Assembly: GCA_021234155.1 (NCBI GenBank)
Contig: JAJEKV010000056.1
Span: 7,737,663-7,801,662, forward strand
Direction of reading: 5' to 3'
Length of the DNA stretch: 64,000 nucleotides
From: Isoetes taiwanensis
Lineage: Eukaryota > Streptophyta > Lycopodiopsida > Isoetales > Isoetaceae
Shown: one piece after another, positions 34,697 to 46,142 of the stretch
How positions within the stretch are numbered: position 1 is the first letter of the stretch
How the letters are laid out: each line of letters starts with the position of its first letter
Position numbers and translations under genes: made by a program
Notes under the pieces: generated by a model
The model's input: only the letters and a program-made list of their open reading frames with translations
The model's database searches: none
What the model was told of the DNA's origin: nothing

Positions 34697-36654
34697 ATGG
34701 ATAAATCCCTGATTATCACAGGATTGTGCTGGCTGGATTTCCCGTTCTTTGTAGTGGAGTGTGAGGATGAAAACTCGATGAGATTCCTATTGAAACAAGG
34801 AACAATATTTAAAGCAAACACTCAATTTTTCTTCCAGAAATGGAATGCAAAATTTGACCCCCAAAATCTCCAACAACTGTTCCACCCATCTTCATGTTCA
34901 GTCCAGGGACTCAGCCCAATCTACTGGCATGAAGATATCTTCAAAAAACTATTTGCTGGGGTAGGAGATTACATTGGTTGGGAGGCAGTTCCAGAGCGAG
35001 CACCCAAAATCTGGACACAATTGGATATCCTAAAAGAAATTCCAAATAAAGTGGAATATCAGGATTTTTATGGGGATATCAAGTCTCTCAAACTGACTTG
35101 GAGTGGGCTCCCCCTTCCTTGCACAATTTGCGGGCTTAGGCTGCATGGGGGAGGGGTCTGTCAGGGCAAATGGATGGGGAAGAAGGAACATAGAGAGCCG
35201 ACCTGTGGAGCACAATCGACCATCCTGGCTCAGAATATTCCCACTCCAAAACAAAGTTGTTCACAAAAGAAGGGAAGAAGACAAAATAAAAATGGGAGTG
35301 CATACAAAAAGGCAAGGAAACAGAAAGCAAAGGAAGGTAAAAACCAGGAAAAGGAGGGAATTGGGAACCTTAACAAAACCATGAGAGAATGGAGGAAAAA
35401 AGAGCAACATATCAAAATGGCTAATCAAATTAAGGTTCTAAACAAACCGACTGAAAACAATATGAGGGAGGTATCTCGGCCTGTAAATGAAGCCAAGAAC
35501 AAAGAAAAAGAGCTGACTCAGCCCGGTAGCTTCTATATTACTCCAGACCATATCAAAAGGAGCAATACTTTGATTCTTAAAGAACCACTGCTACCTCCTA
35601 TAAATGAGTATCCTGAATCCTCAGATTCGGATCTATCTGGTGGAGGAACTTTGCTTCTTAAAGGAGAAGGATCCAATTATGTGGCAACACCTAAAGTAAT
35701 AAATTTCCCTTCACCAGACAAGGGCATGCCAACTGAGATGCATGATATTCTGCTGGAGTTAATGGAGCAGAATGAGAAATTAGACCAGCAGGAGATAGTT
35801 CCCAACACTCCTCTGGAAGAACAAGGGGTCTACTCCAAATTCTTTACCACCTCGCCATTTCAATTTGATAAGGAAAATGAGTCTATGGGAGGTACAGAAG
35901 AACTGGTTTTCTCGACTGTTGCCACTGATATGAGCAATCAAGATACAAATGTGGAAATCTTGGATAACATGGACCTTATAAGACCTCAGGGAGGCCAGGG
36001 GATGGAATCCAATACTTTCCACACACCAATCAAGTTACTTGACCAAAACAGGTCTGCTGACACCATTGAGCCTATAAGCCCTCAACAGAGAGGCCAGGGG
36101 ATGGGGTCAAAAATGGGCGACCAGATGGAAGCTACTGATCTGAGTTTAGAAATTTTGGATAACATGGATCCTATAAGACCTCAGGGAGGCCAGGAGATGG
36201 AATCCAATTTTTTCTATACACCTCTTAAACCACTTGATCCAAACAGGAATAGTGACACCATTAACCCTCTAAGTCCTAACAGAGGGGCCAGGGAATGATG
36301 TCAAATTTGGCTGATCAGAGAAATGAGAAAGATATTGAAAACATTGCCCCTCTAAGTCCTCAAAGAGGCCAGGGGATGTTATCAAAATCTAAACCTGCTC
36401 TTCTAAGCCCAATTGGCCTGGGAATGGAGCAATCCAATGTCCTGCTAAGCCCAATTGGCCAAGAGAGGTCTGCAAAGTCTTTTGGCCTGGAGTCAAATCC
36501 AATAAGCCCAAATGAAACTAGGAGAGGAGCAGGGGAGATTGAACAATTCTATACCCCAATGGTTGCCAAGAGGGTTAAGAAAAAAGTACAGTTCACCTCC
36601 AACAGCCCAGCTTTGAACTTAAGAGTTCAAGAAAGGAAAAGCTACCCAGCCTAA
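34697..36654 (+). pseudogene. LINE ORF1, nucleic-acid-binding protein
   Basis: ORF1 products of plant L1 elements bind the element RNA. Residues 1-150 resemble the DUF4283-type N-terminal domain (LDFPFFVVECEDENSMRFLL, then FFFQKWNAKFDP). A Cys/His cluster CTICGLRLHGGGVC follows at about residue 150, and then a Lys-rich segment. The last third has internal repeats: LDNMD-IRPQGGQ-MESN occurs twice about 75 residues apart, with several SP-RGQGM and LLSPIG units. A frameshift near 36290 splits it into 533 codons plus a 119-codon continuation ending at TAA 36652-36654. This TAA overlaps the ORF2 ATG (TAATG). The frame is also open upstream of the first Met, so the true start may be missing. Confidence 0.7.
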
Positions 36655-38419
36655 TGAAGATAGTAACTTGGAATCTGAGGGGAATCAAAGGCCCACTCAA
36701 AAGGAAAAGAGCATTAATTGCTTTGAGAGAAATGAAGGCAGACATCATCCTAGTCCAAGAACATAGATGGCATCTCTGGAAAGAGGAACAGAAAAATTGA
36801 ACATTATCAATGTGTATGCATCCACAGAACCAGCAGACAGAGAAAAACAATGGGACCAAATTAACCTTTGGATCCAAAACAGCAAGGAGGATAATATCCT
36901 TATGGCTGGAGACTTCAACAACACACCTAGCTGGGATCAGAAATTGGGAAAAAAGATGAACATGACTAGAAAAGAAAGGGAAGCATGGCAGGACCTCATG
37001 CTACATTTCTCTTATGTCCCCTCCTCATCCTCGAATATGTACTCATGGAGTAATAAAAGGAAGGGGGAGCAAAGGACCTATTGTCTATTGGATAGGTTTT
37101 ATCTGTACAACAAGTCCATAACTGCATGGGACTCGGCTATTGTTACTGGTGACTTATCAAATTCCATCTCAGATCACTTTCCCCAATCCCTTGAGAATAA
37201 AACTGCCCCAAGGAAAGGAGGAACAAATATCCCATTTAAGTTCAACACAGACCTACTCAATATGAAAAGGTTCTGTGAAGAATACAAGGAGTTTTATTCC
37301 AAGTTAGAGGCAATCCCTAGACAAGGATCCATGAATGCTTTCTGCCAAAGGGTCAAAGACATTAAGAATTGGATTAAACAATGGGGGAAAAGCTGGTCCT
37401 TGGAGAAGACGAAGGAAAAACAGGCTATTTATGGGGCTATTAAACAAATAAGGAATAAGTTATTCAAGGACAAGAATAATAAAAGCCTACAGGATGAAGA
37501 GGAGGATCTGGAAAAAAAGGTGAAAATCATCGAGGAGAAAGAAGCAAAATCTCTGGCAGTAAGAAGTAGAACCAAATATCTTAACAATATGGATAATGGC
37601 AGCTCGGCTTTCTTTTTTAGAACAGCTAAAAGTAGACTGGTGAATAATGGGATCACAAAAATCAGTGATGGTCAGGAAAACATAGAGGAGCAAAAAGAGA
37701 TAGAAGATTATTTTCAAAGGGAATACTCTAAGCTTTTTGAGAATAAACAAGCAGATGAGCAGACCCTGACAGAATTTTTCAAAGATATTCCACAAAGTTC
37801 TGAAGAGATCAGTGAGGAAGAATTATTGTCAGTCCCAAAAGAGAGAGAGATCCTGGAAACATTGAAGTCCATGGCAAAAGGAAAGAGCCCTGGTCCAGAT
37901 GGTCTACAACCAGAATTCTACCTAGAATTCTGGGATATAATGAAAGAGGATCTGATTACCTTCTTTCAAGGAGCTTGGTGTGCCTCAAAATTACATCCTG
38001 CAATTAATGCTGGGCACATCACCATGATCCCTAAGGTGGGCACTCCTCAGGTTTTAGGAGATTGGAGACCCATCACATTGACCAATACAAGCTATAAGGT
38101 CCTAGCCAAAATGATGGCAAACAGGCTGAAATGTGTTTTACACAAGCTGATCAGTCCCTGTCAATCTGCATTCTTGCCCCAAAGGTTTGGATAATTATAT
38201 AGGAGCAACTGAAGGCTTGCATTGGAACAAAATGTCAGGCCAACAATGCATGCTTTTAAAACTGGATTTTCAGAGGGCATATGACACCATTGATTGGAGG
38301 TTTTTACAAAAGGCCATGGCACATCTTGGGTTTCCAGATACCATATACAACAAAATATGGAGTTTCAATGTTAATGCCTCATCTGCCATAATTATTAATG
38401 GTACTCCATCAAAACCTTT
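36654..38419 (+). pseudogene. LINE ORF2, 5' part (endonuclease and RT fingers/palm)
   Basis: The APE-type endonuclease starts MKIVTWNLRGIKG, with the metal-binding Glu in LVQEH. The segment normally between this and INVYA is deleted near 36770, and the frame changes. The rest of the endonuclease (AGDFNN, SDHFP) continues to about 37190. The reverse transcriptase begins near 37850 with GKSPGPDGLQPEFY, ITMIPK and WRPITLTNTSYK. A frameshift at about 38188 precedes KLDFQRAYDTIDW. Coding stops at 38419 where a solo LTR is inserted. Its exact removal would join SKPF to QCQRGVRQGC in frame. Confidence 0.8.
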
Positions 38420-40111
38420 TGTGACGTCCCCTACTCATATACGGTGCACTCACCGTATACAAACAGGAGTTCATCCCCCATACCAGCTCCATGCTAATAT
38501 AGGGCCCTCCACGTATCACTGCAACCTTGAAGAGTTCCAGTGGGAAGAATGAAGGGGTCCTTTACCCTGTCTCCCTCAGGGCCTACCTAGCTGCGGAAGC
38601 GTAAACATACATGTCAGTAGTACATACATCAACATCATATGACCATCACGAAGGATGGTCCTCCACATATCTGCATAGACAAAGATCAGCACATCACATA
38701 GGGAATCCTACCCAAGGCTCAGACACAGGGATGGACTGACAAGCTTGGGTCTCCAGAGGTCATTGCAGACAGAATTCATGGCAATGGATTTGGCTGGCAT
38801 AAGAACATGGCTTAGGGTTGTCCACTCCATCCGCCCCTCCTGTGCACACTTTGCAGAGTAGGCTGAAAAGTGTTGGGACCTGACTGTAGCTCGCCGGGTG
38901 CATAGCCAAAGGGGCTATTCCTGGGTTGCATCTCCCCAGTCCCGATGGAGCAGGTAGGGATCACTCCCTCCAGAGATCTACATGCTGACTCAAGGTGACT
39001 AGAGGGCCACTGCCCTTATTCGACTGAACCCACTGGAAGGTGAACCCCACCCCACGGGTGTCGAGCCCATGCCTTGCCCGCACTCAGTGGCAAGCCATTA
39101 GACCTAGTCACAATGATCCCCGGTAGCACTAACACACCATAGGGATCGTTCAAGAGTCAGAACATGAACCTCCTTCTTAGCCAGTCTGGCCCCTTCACCC
39201 ACAACCAGGTGTGGTTCTTGTACACAGGCCGAATCTACAGTGTGTTAGAGAGGCTACTCTAGGAGCATCAACTACAAAGCTTTAGGTCTCTACCCCCCTT
39301 CCCAATACAAGGAGTTCATAGAGATACATCATCCATATACTTCACAGAGAACTAAAGAACTAGATCTAATCTACATCATAGAGTTAGGTTCTTTAGTTAG
39401 AATCTGCTATCTAGAGATCTAGAGGGCTGCTATGGGCAATTTAAGAGGCTAAACCCTTGATTCGATGGATGGCTGAAATGGGGTTTAGACTATTAAATTG
39501 CCTAAATACCTGATCCTTGAGTTCCTCCTCCTGACCTGAGCTCGACCATCCTGCTGAGATGCTCGAATTAAGGAAAACTAATGATGCAATTCTCTCAGGG
39601 CCAGTTCTGGGATCTTTGATTTTGACCCTTGGGGCAGTCAAAACAGAGCTCTAAAACCCTAGAAACTAAAAAATGGGCAAGTTAGGGTTCTCCTACTTAA
39701 ATAGACAAGGGGTTGGCTAGGGTTTCCAATTATCCCCCTTTAGGCATGTGGGATATTGGAAATGGGCCCACTTGCCTTTAAGGGCTAGGTGGCCAAATGT
39801 GCCCACATGGAAATGTGTGCACCCAAATGTGCCCACATGGAAATGTGTGCACCTAAATGGGCCCACATGGAAATGTGTGCACCTAAATGTGCCCACATGG
39901 AAAGGTGTGCCCGCATTAATGTGCACATTGGTAAATGTGCACATTAATATTAAATGCACATACCTAGCAAGTTGCCCCCTAGGGGCTACTCACCTGGCTA
40001 CACATCGGGCATTACCGCGTCGGGGGGTGGCGGTAATGCATGGATTTAGGCAGGCGATGCGGTGATACGATCCCGGGACCGTGATAATCAGGCCGGAACG
40101 TCCACACCTTT
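38415..40111. mobile_element. Solo LTR with 5-bp target duplication (ccttt)
   Basis: The LTR spans 38420-40106 (1,687 bp), begins TGTGACGTCCCC and ends GGAACGTCCACA. The direct repeat 'ccttt' lies at 38415-38419 and 40107-40111. Flanking LINE sequence is continuous when LTR plus one repeat are ignored. It contains no coding region, so it probably arose by recombination between the two LTRs of a full element. The family cannot be named. Within it lies a tandem repeat at 39785-39910. Confidence 0.88.
39785..39910. repeat. 30-bp tandem repeat inside the solo LTR
   Basis: About four units of 'aaatgtgcccacatggaaat' plus 'gtgtgcaccc' with few changes. Open frames over it on both strands (80-105 codons, repeating His/Thr/Cys or Trp/Lys/Cys patterns) are artefacts of the repeat length. 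Confidence 0.85.
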
Positions 40112-42400
40112 TCAATGCCAAAGAGGAGTGAGGCAAGGATGCCCACTGGCCCCATATCTATTCTTGATCATTGCTGAAATGGTCACCAGGATGGCTGTTA
40201 CTTTACAGGAAAGGAAACTAATTAGCAGCCTAAGGATGCCACAAGGAGATGAAGACTTCACCATAATGCAATATGCTGATGACACATTTGTGTTTCTTAA
40301 GTATGGAGATAACAGTTTGCCTAACTTCCTGGAGGCAATAGAAAAATTTGGGGCTGCAGCAGGGGTCAGGTTAAACAGAGCCAAAAGTGCAATAATCTAT
40401 GACACTAAAGAGACAACCATCCATGGTATAAAGGTTCTGGACAATAGGGCAGCTACAAAAATTTTGGGGATCCCTTTGGCTCTCAACCATTCCCTACATG
40501 GACTGTGGGAACCTATAGTCTCCAGGATAAAAGAAAAACTTCACAGGTATCCATCCACTTTATCTCTGGCTGGAAGAGTTGAAATTGCTAATTCTGTGAT
40601 CTGCAGCACACATGTTTTTTTCTCCTCAGTTCTGGTAGGAGATAAAGCCTCTTACAACCAGATCGAAAGGATTATCAGGAAGTTCATATGGCAAGGGTCA
40701 CATAAAGTAGCATGGTCAGACTTGGTCAAACCAAGGAAAGAAGGGGGTCTCGGCTGTAAGGACTTATTTGTACAAGCTCAAGCCTTAGCTGCCAAGATGG
40801 TGTGGAGAGCTCTTTATCTCAACAGACCATCCCCTGCCCTCAAGCTAATAAAATATTGGCTGCAATGCTCTCACCCTGTTGGCAGTGCCACACTCAAACA
40901 TTGCCTATCTGACTCAGCTTTTTTTCAGTTGACTCCAGGCTCTCGAACATCAAACATCATGAGGAGAATTCTGGATGCATGGAATAATGCTGCATTGTGT
41001 TACAGACCACCTGTCTTGGATGCTAGGAGCAAAAATACTAACTTCTTCTGGCACCCTGATCTAGCCCATGAAGGCATTGGGTGTTTAGCCTTTCAACATC
41101 CCCAAAAGTACATGCAATGGTTCAATGCAGGTATCAATAAAATTGAAGATCTCAGGGACCCTTCAAACAGATGGCTTACTTGGGAGGAAGTTAAGAACAG
41201 AACTAAAGGTTCTGAAATAGATAAAAAGATCTACCATCTTATTATGGAACATATGGGAGGATATCAGGAACTTAGCCAGAACAGTAATCAATGGCAGTTG
41301 AATAAGAAAGAAATATATTCAGTCAAAGATATCTACAAGGCCTTACTTGAAAGGAAACCATCCAAAGCTACTCTACTATGGAATTGTGAGGAAGATAAAC
41401 TAAATTCGGTTTCTGCAAAGGGATGGAAAGTGTATACTGCTGCTAGGATCAAAACATTTAAATGGATAGCTCTGCACCAGAGTCTAGCCACCAATCAGAG
41501 TCGAGCTAAATATGATCACACTGTATCAAGCCAATGCAAATTATGTGGGGAAACAGAGAATTCAAATCATGTCTTTTTATGCAAATGGCTACTAGATTTT
41601 TGGAGCTGGACAGCACAACTTAATAAGGAAGTGCCAACCACTAATGATCTACTTTCCTTTTGGGACAATGGTAGCAGACTAGTCAATACTATGAGAACTC
41701 TGACCTGCTGGGCTATATGGTTACACAGAAACAGAGTTATGATTGGAGGTCATGCACCATCTATGACTTTACGGTGAGAAGAACCTTCTTTGGACCTTAT
41801 TCAAATCTCAGCCATTGCCCACAAAACACTAAGGGGGAAGAAATATGACAGAGAATGGGACAGTATTGGTTCTTTTAAGGGACCTTTTGAATTCTTTGTA
41901 CTTAAACTAACATTATCTGATGATGTTTTGCACAGATGCCATGAGGAGACTCAATAGAGTTGGAGGTTCTACCAGAGGAATGGGGCAGGCAGAAAACTCG
42001 GATGAGGAGGACACTAGTTTATCTCATGCTGAACTGGAGAATATCCTTATATAGCTGAAGCAAGAAATGATTCACACACTGGCCATCAAAAAACTACTGA
42101 AGAGGAAAGAGGTTTGGAGGAATAACGGGCTGAGGCCCTTTTTCTTGAATCTGTTTCATACATGGCAGCAAAAAAGAGAAGCACATGTGCTCCTTTTGTT
42201 GGACTTCACCAACTTCCCTTGCGAGGAGCTTGATTCACTTCTGAATATCTTTGGTAGACGCAGGGTGGAAAATTTGACCATACAAGATCTGATTGCAGCA
42301 CAAGAGGGGTTCCAGGTTCCAAACTAAATTTCTGATACAGCTGTCTTTACAATTTTTAACTATAAAGGTTGTATTTACTCCATGAGTGGGGTTCTCTTTT
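40107..42400 (+). pseudogene. LINE ORF2, 3' part (RT palm/thumb and zinc-finger C terminus)
   Basis: The reverse transcriptase resumes with QCQRGVRQGCPLAPYLF and the catalytic motif QYADDTFVF (about 40268). AGVRLNRAKSAI follows. A long C-terminal region includes FIWQGSHKVAWSDLVKPRKE and the zf-RVT signature CKLCGETENSNHVFLC (about 41550). The main frame is open from 40062 to 41777, then broken. A further open piece at 42067-42327 is probably the end of ORF2 or a degraded extra domain. The catalytic Asp pair is intact, although the gene as a whole is interrupted. Confidence 0.8.
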
Positions 42401-42463
42401 TGGACATGGCAGAAGTTATATCTCTGCATGCCTTTAGTTGGTATATCATTTTCAAATGGATAT

Positions 42464-43109
42464 TGATACGGCTTAACGCCGGCTTGGGGGAGAGGCTCAG
42501 GCACAGAGCAATGGGAATTAATAAATGCTAGCAACTTATGGTTAGGGGTAGAATATTTCCGCAACAAAACAATTGGGTCTAGAAGGGCAAGTTTATTAAA
42601 ATAAACTAGTTGTTCTAAAGGTCTTTAATTAGAGGTGACGTTGAAGTGGCTGATAACGGGTCGCGGACCCGTTACAGCAGAAATAGCCCAGACTTATAAT
42701 AGAGCTTCCGGATTTAGCCAGAAAGAGCCGATCTGATCATGAAAAGGGGCGAAATTAGGATGTCTCGGGTTGAATCCCTGTTATTAGCTACGATTTACCT
42801 TTTTTGATGGATAGATGTGTTCGGAAAAGGCTTTTCCGGAATTAGAACAGCCTGCCCTTATAAATTCCATGGCTTCCTCTATCTGAGGACATAGAAATCC
42901 GATTGAGTGTTAGAGAAGAATTCCTGCCCTGCAAGTAGTCATAGAGTTTGCCTTCATTGCTGAGTTCCCATTTTTGTGGTGCTGCTTGCATGATAACGAC
43001 TTCATGCTAGCTGCTTGAGCCCGGTTGGGTGGTTAAATCTCCTAACGATTGGAGAGTGTTAATCAATTCTCTGAGTTTTGTTTAGTAGAGTTTATTCATA
43101 ATTGTATCA
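42464..43109 (+). repeat. 5' LTR of the Ty3/gypsy element
   Basis: 646 bp, starting TGATACGGCTTAACGCC and ending ATTGTATCA. It is identical to the 3' LTR except for one substitution near 42638 and a cluster of changes at about 42830-42900. Confidence 0.92.
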
Positions 43110-43112
43110 AGT

Positions 43113-43126
43113 TGGTATCAGAGCCA
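43113..43126 (+). other. Primer-binding site for initiator Met-tRNA
   Basis: TGGTATCAGAGCCA, three bases after the 5' LTR, is the usual plant initiator-Met tRNA complement used to start minus-strand DNA synthesis. Confidence 0.9.
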
Positions 43127-43147
43127 ACCGTTCTTGAACCTGTAACG

Positions 43148-44220
43148 ATGGCTCACCGTTACAATATCTCTGAAGAGCAATACCAGCAGGCCTTAAGAAC
43201 TGCTGACTTTATCGCTACTGGAGAAGCGTTACCCTGCCCTACATCCCCTTAAGATTATCAAGTATAAACTAGAGCAGATTGCTCTACTCTATGGCTTCCT
43301 TCCTAGTAATGCCCACCACCTCCATTACCTAGAGATCCTCCACCTGCTCATCATCCATCACCACGAAAATCCACCGCCAGGGATCGGCAACCCGTGATCC
43401 TTTGATATTTGTTGAAATCGGTTATGCCAACCAAGAGGAATAAGGCTCCTAAATGGTTGGAAAAAGTTGATCTGCCATACTTTACTGGCGGAGCGTCTGT
43501 TAAGCCAATGCAAGTAATAAGCTTTCTGGGTATATGGGAAAAGTTCTTTGAGAGAGTTAATGCGACCGAACAAGAAAAACTGCAAGCCATGGACACCTAT
43601 TTAGATGAGCAAGCTCAAGTTTGGTGGCAAGGTCGCAGATTAATGCAGCTTGAAGTTAACTCATGGGCAGTTTTTCGTAGTGCATTTGAAGCCCATTATT
43701 TGCCTGCGAACTATTACAGGATATTGCAAAAAGAATGGGATCTTGTTAAACAGGATGACGGAGAAACGGTGTCCGAATATTATATGAAATTTAGTCATCT
43801 AGGTTCACAGGTTAGGAACTTAGGTGAACACGAACTCTTAAGGAAGTTCGTGAATGGGTTGAGGGAAGACATATTTGCGAGCTAGATCTTATTGAACCAT
43901 CCAACATGGAAGGCATAATTAAGAAAAGCAGGAGGCGCAGAAAAGAAAGTTGAACCCCAAGGCTCGTAAGTTGGTTATATGGGAAGGAGCCTTTCTCGAG
44001 GAACGTAAAAAGGTCAAAGCGAGAAAAATTTGAAAATAGAAGGGATAAGAAAAATAAAAGGGGTCGTGAAGAGCGTAAGACCAGGTTCTGGGAGAAATGG
44101 AAAACGCTCTAATAACGGACGTAAGTCCAAACAGAAGCAGTAAAGGGCCAAAGATCGGATGTTATAATTGTGGGGTCCACATTATCAATCCAAAAACCGT
44201 CCAAGAATACAGCCCCCAAG
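43148..44220 (+). pseudogene. gag region of the Ty3/gypsy element
   Basis: A 5' piece (43148-43252) is followed in another frame by the main capsid-like gag (43424-43885) with KWLEKVDLPYFTG, AQVWWQGR and ANYYRILQKEWDLVKQ. It stops at TAG 43883. A zinc-knuckle beginning CYNCG lies at about 44160, but the following frame change and lack of the last Cys suggest that it is damaged. gag packages the element RNA. The breaks mean that this copy cannot supply it. Confidence 0.78.
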
Positions 44221-44733
44221 CAGATAAAAAATACAAAGAAAGTGCAGTTTAAAGAGCCGTCACCTAAAGAAAGGCAAGTTGCTCAATCCCACCATGTGGA
44301 AGATAGACCCGAAACTTCTAGGGAAGGAGAGGAAAGAAATAAAGGAAAGCTTGCAGCCATTGAACAGGAAAAAGGGAGATTGCAAATTGCATACCTAAAG
44401 AATTTGTCAGAAGGCGATACAGGGTCTTCAGAAGCATGGCTGTTTAAAATGAAGGGTTCAGTAAAAAGTCAAGATGTGACTGTTTTACTTGATGATGGGT
44501 CAACACATGACTTTTCTCTCGAGGACTTGGTGTATAAGTTAGGATTACCTATCTGTGATTTGCAAACAAAGATCACGGTTGTTCAGGGATTGAAAGGCCC
44601 TAGGAACCAGTGTGACAAATATGTGGTAGCTCCCATTCAAATAGGGCAGTACTCTGAAGAAAGAGTCTTGATTATGGCTCCTTTAGGAACCATGGACGTG
44701 ATATTAGGAATTGGATGGCGAGAAAAATTATGA
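44221..44733 (+). pseudogene. Retropepsin-like protease region
   Basis: The aspartic protease signature appears as VLLDDGSTHDF (usual form D-S/T-G; here the middle residue is Asp), with DVILGIGW further on as in plant Ty3/gypsy proteases. It normally cleaves the gag-pol polyprotein. The open frame begins upstream with a Lys-rich linker and ends in a stop at 44733, so it is no longer joined to the reverse transcriptase. Confidence 0.75.
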
Positions 44734-44892
44734 TGCCGAACCTAATTACGAGGAAAAGACAAAGAACTATAATGGTTGAAGGGGAACCTTTGAAGTTGTG
44801 TATGATTCCACATCTCAAGCGAGAACCTCTAATCGACATCTGTTGAAACTAAGAAGTTAATACAGGGTGAAGCTGAATCATACTTTATATAC

Positions 44893-46142
44893 TTGAGAAA
44901 TTCTGATCCGCCATCACAGGTGCCTCTCGAGTTGTACAGTTTTCTAAGACAATTCGACGATCTTTTCAAAGATGAGGAAACTTTAGATCTACCTCCTCAT
45001 CGTCCAGAGGATCATGCTATACAGTTGCAAGAAAGCGCTAAACCTCCAAGCAGGAGCCTTATAGAGTCACCATTTTGAAAAATTAGAGCTTGAGAAGCGG
45101 ATAGCGAGAGATGTTAGAACGGCGCCTAATCTGCCAAGTTTGTTCCCCTTTTGGCGACTTTGTTATTCTTATCAAAAAGAAAGATAAGGGATATAGAATG
45201 TGTGTGGATTATAGAGCTCTTAATAAGTTGACTATTAAGGATAAATTCCCAGTGCCCAGAGCAGATGACCTATTTGATGAATTACGAGGTGCTTGCATAT
45301 TTAGCAAAATTGATTTGAAATCAGGATATCATCAAATCCGAATAAAGGAAGAAGACATTGGTAAAACAGCATTCAGAACAACCTTTGGTCACTATGAGTT
45401 TCGTGTAATGCCTTTTGGTCTGACCAATGCCCCGGCAACTTTCTGCCGCCTCATGGGGAGAGTTCTAGCACCTGTCCTAGGGAAAAGTGTTGTAGTCTTC
45501 TTTGATGACATACTTATATATAGTAGAACTAATGAGGAGCATAAGAAGCACCTTCAACAGGTTTTTGACCTTTTGAGGCAAAATAAGTTGTTTGTTAACG
45601 AGTCCAAAAGCAGGTTCTTTATGCAAGAAGTTGGATATTTAGATCATATTATATCCAAAGAAGGCACACGGATGGATCCCGAAAAGATTAGGGTTATTAT
45701 TGATTGGCCTCGACCTGAAAACCTCAAAGACTTACGATCTTTCGTACAGTTATGCAGTTACTATCGCAGATTTGTGAAGGATTTTGCAAAAATAACCCTT
45801 CCTCTTAGCAGGTTTTTAAAGAAAGATACCCCCTTTGTTTGGAATCCGGAAGCCGAGGAAGCTTTCCAAATTCTGAAAGAGAGCATGGCAACTGAACCGG
45901 TATTAGTGCTACCTGATTAGAATAAGCCTTTTACAGTTTGTTCGGATGCAAGTGGAAATGCTATTGGCGCAGTATTGATGCAAGATGGACATCCATTAGC
46001 TTATGTCAGCCGAATGCTCAAACCATTAGAGCAAAAGTATAGCACTTATGAAAAGGAATTGATTGCCTTAGTTCATGCACTTAAGAAGTGGAGGCACTAT
46101 CTTATGGGATCTAAGTTTGTGGCTCGTTTCGATTAGCAAAGT
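44893..46142 (+). pseudogene. Reverse transcriptase and RNase H regions
   Basis: The linker (44893-45078) ends at a stop just before the polymerase. The reverse transcriptase is open at 45111-45920, with KKKDKGYRMCVDYRALNKLT, FSKIDLKSGYHQIRI, MPFGLTNAPATF and the catalytic FFDDILIYS. A TAG at 45918-45920 separates it from RNase H (FTVCSDASGNAIGAVL, STYEKELIALVHALKKW). RNase H itself ends at a second TAG at about 46136, within the conserved Asp-His-Gln-Ser-Leu region. The polymerase residues are intact, but the polyprotein is cut. Confidence 0.85.

Noticed and set aside
38415-40111. DNA transposon with TIRs (ends 'gtgacgtcc' and 'ggacgttcc')
   Set aside because: The 5-bp direct duplication, TG...CA termini, 1.7-kb length and lack of coding fit a solo LTR better.
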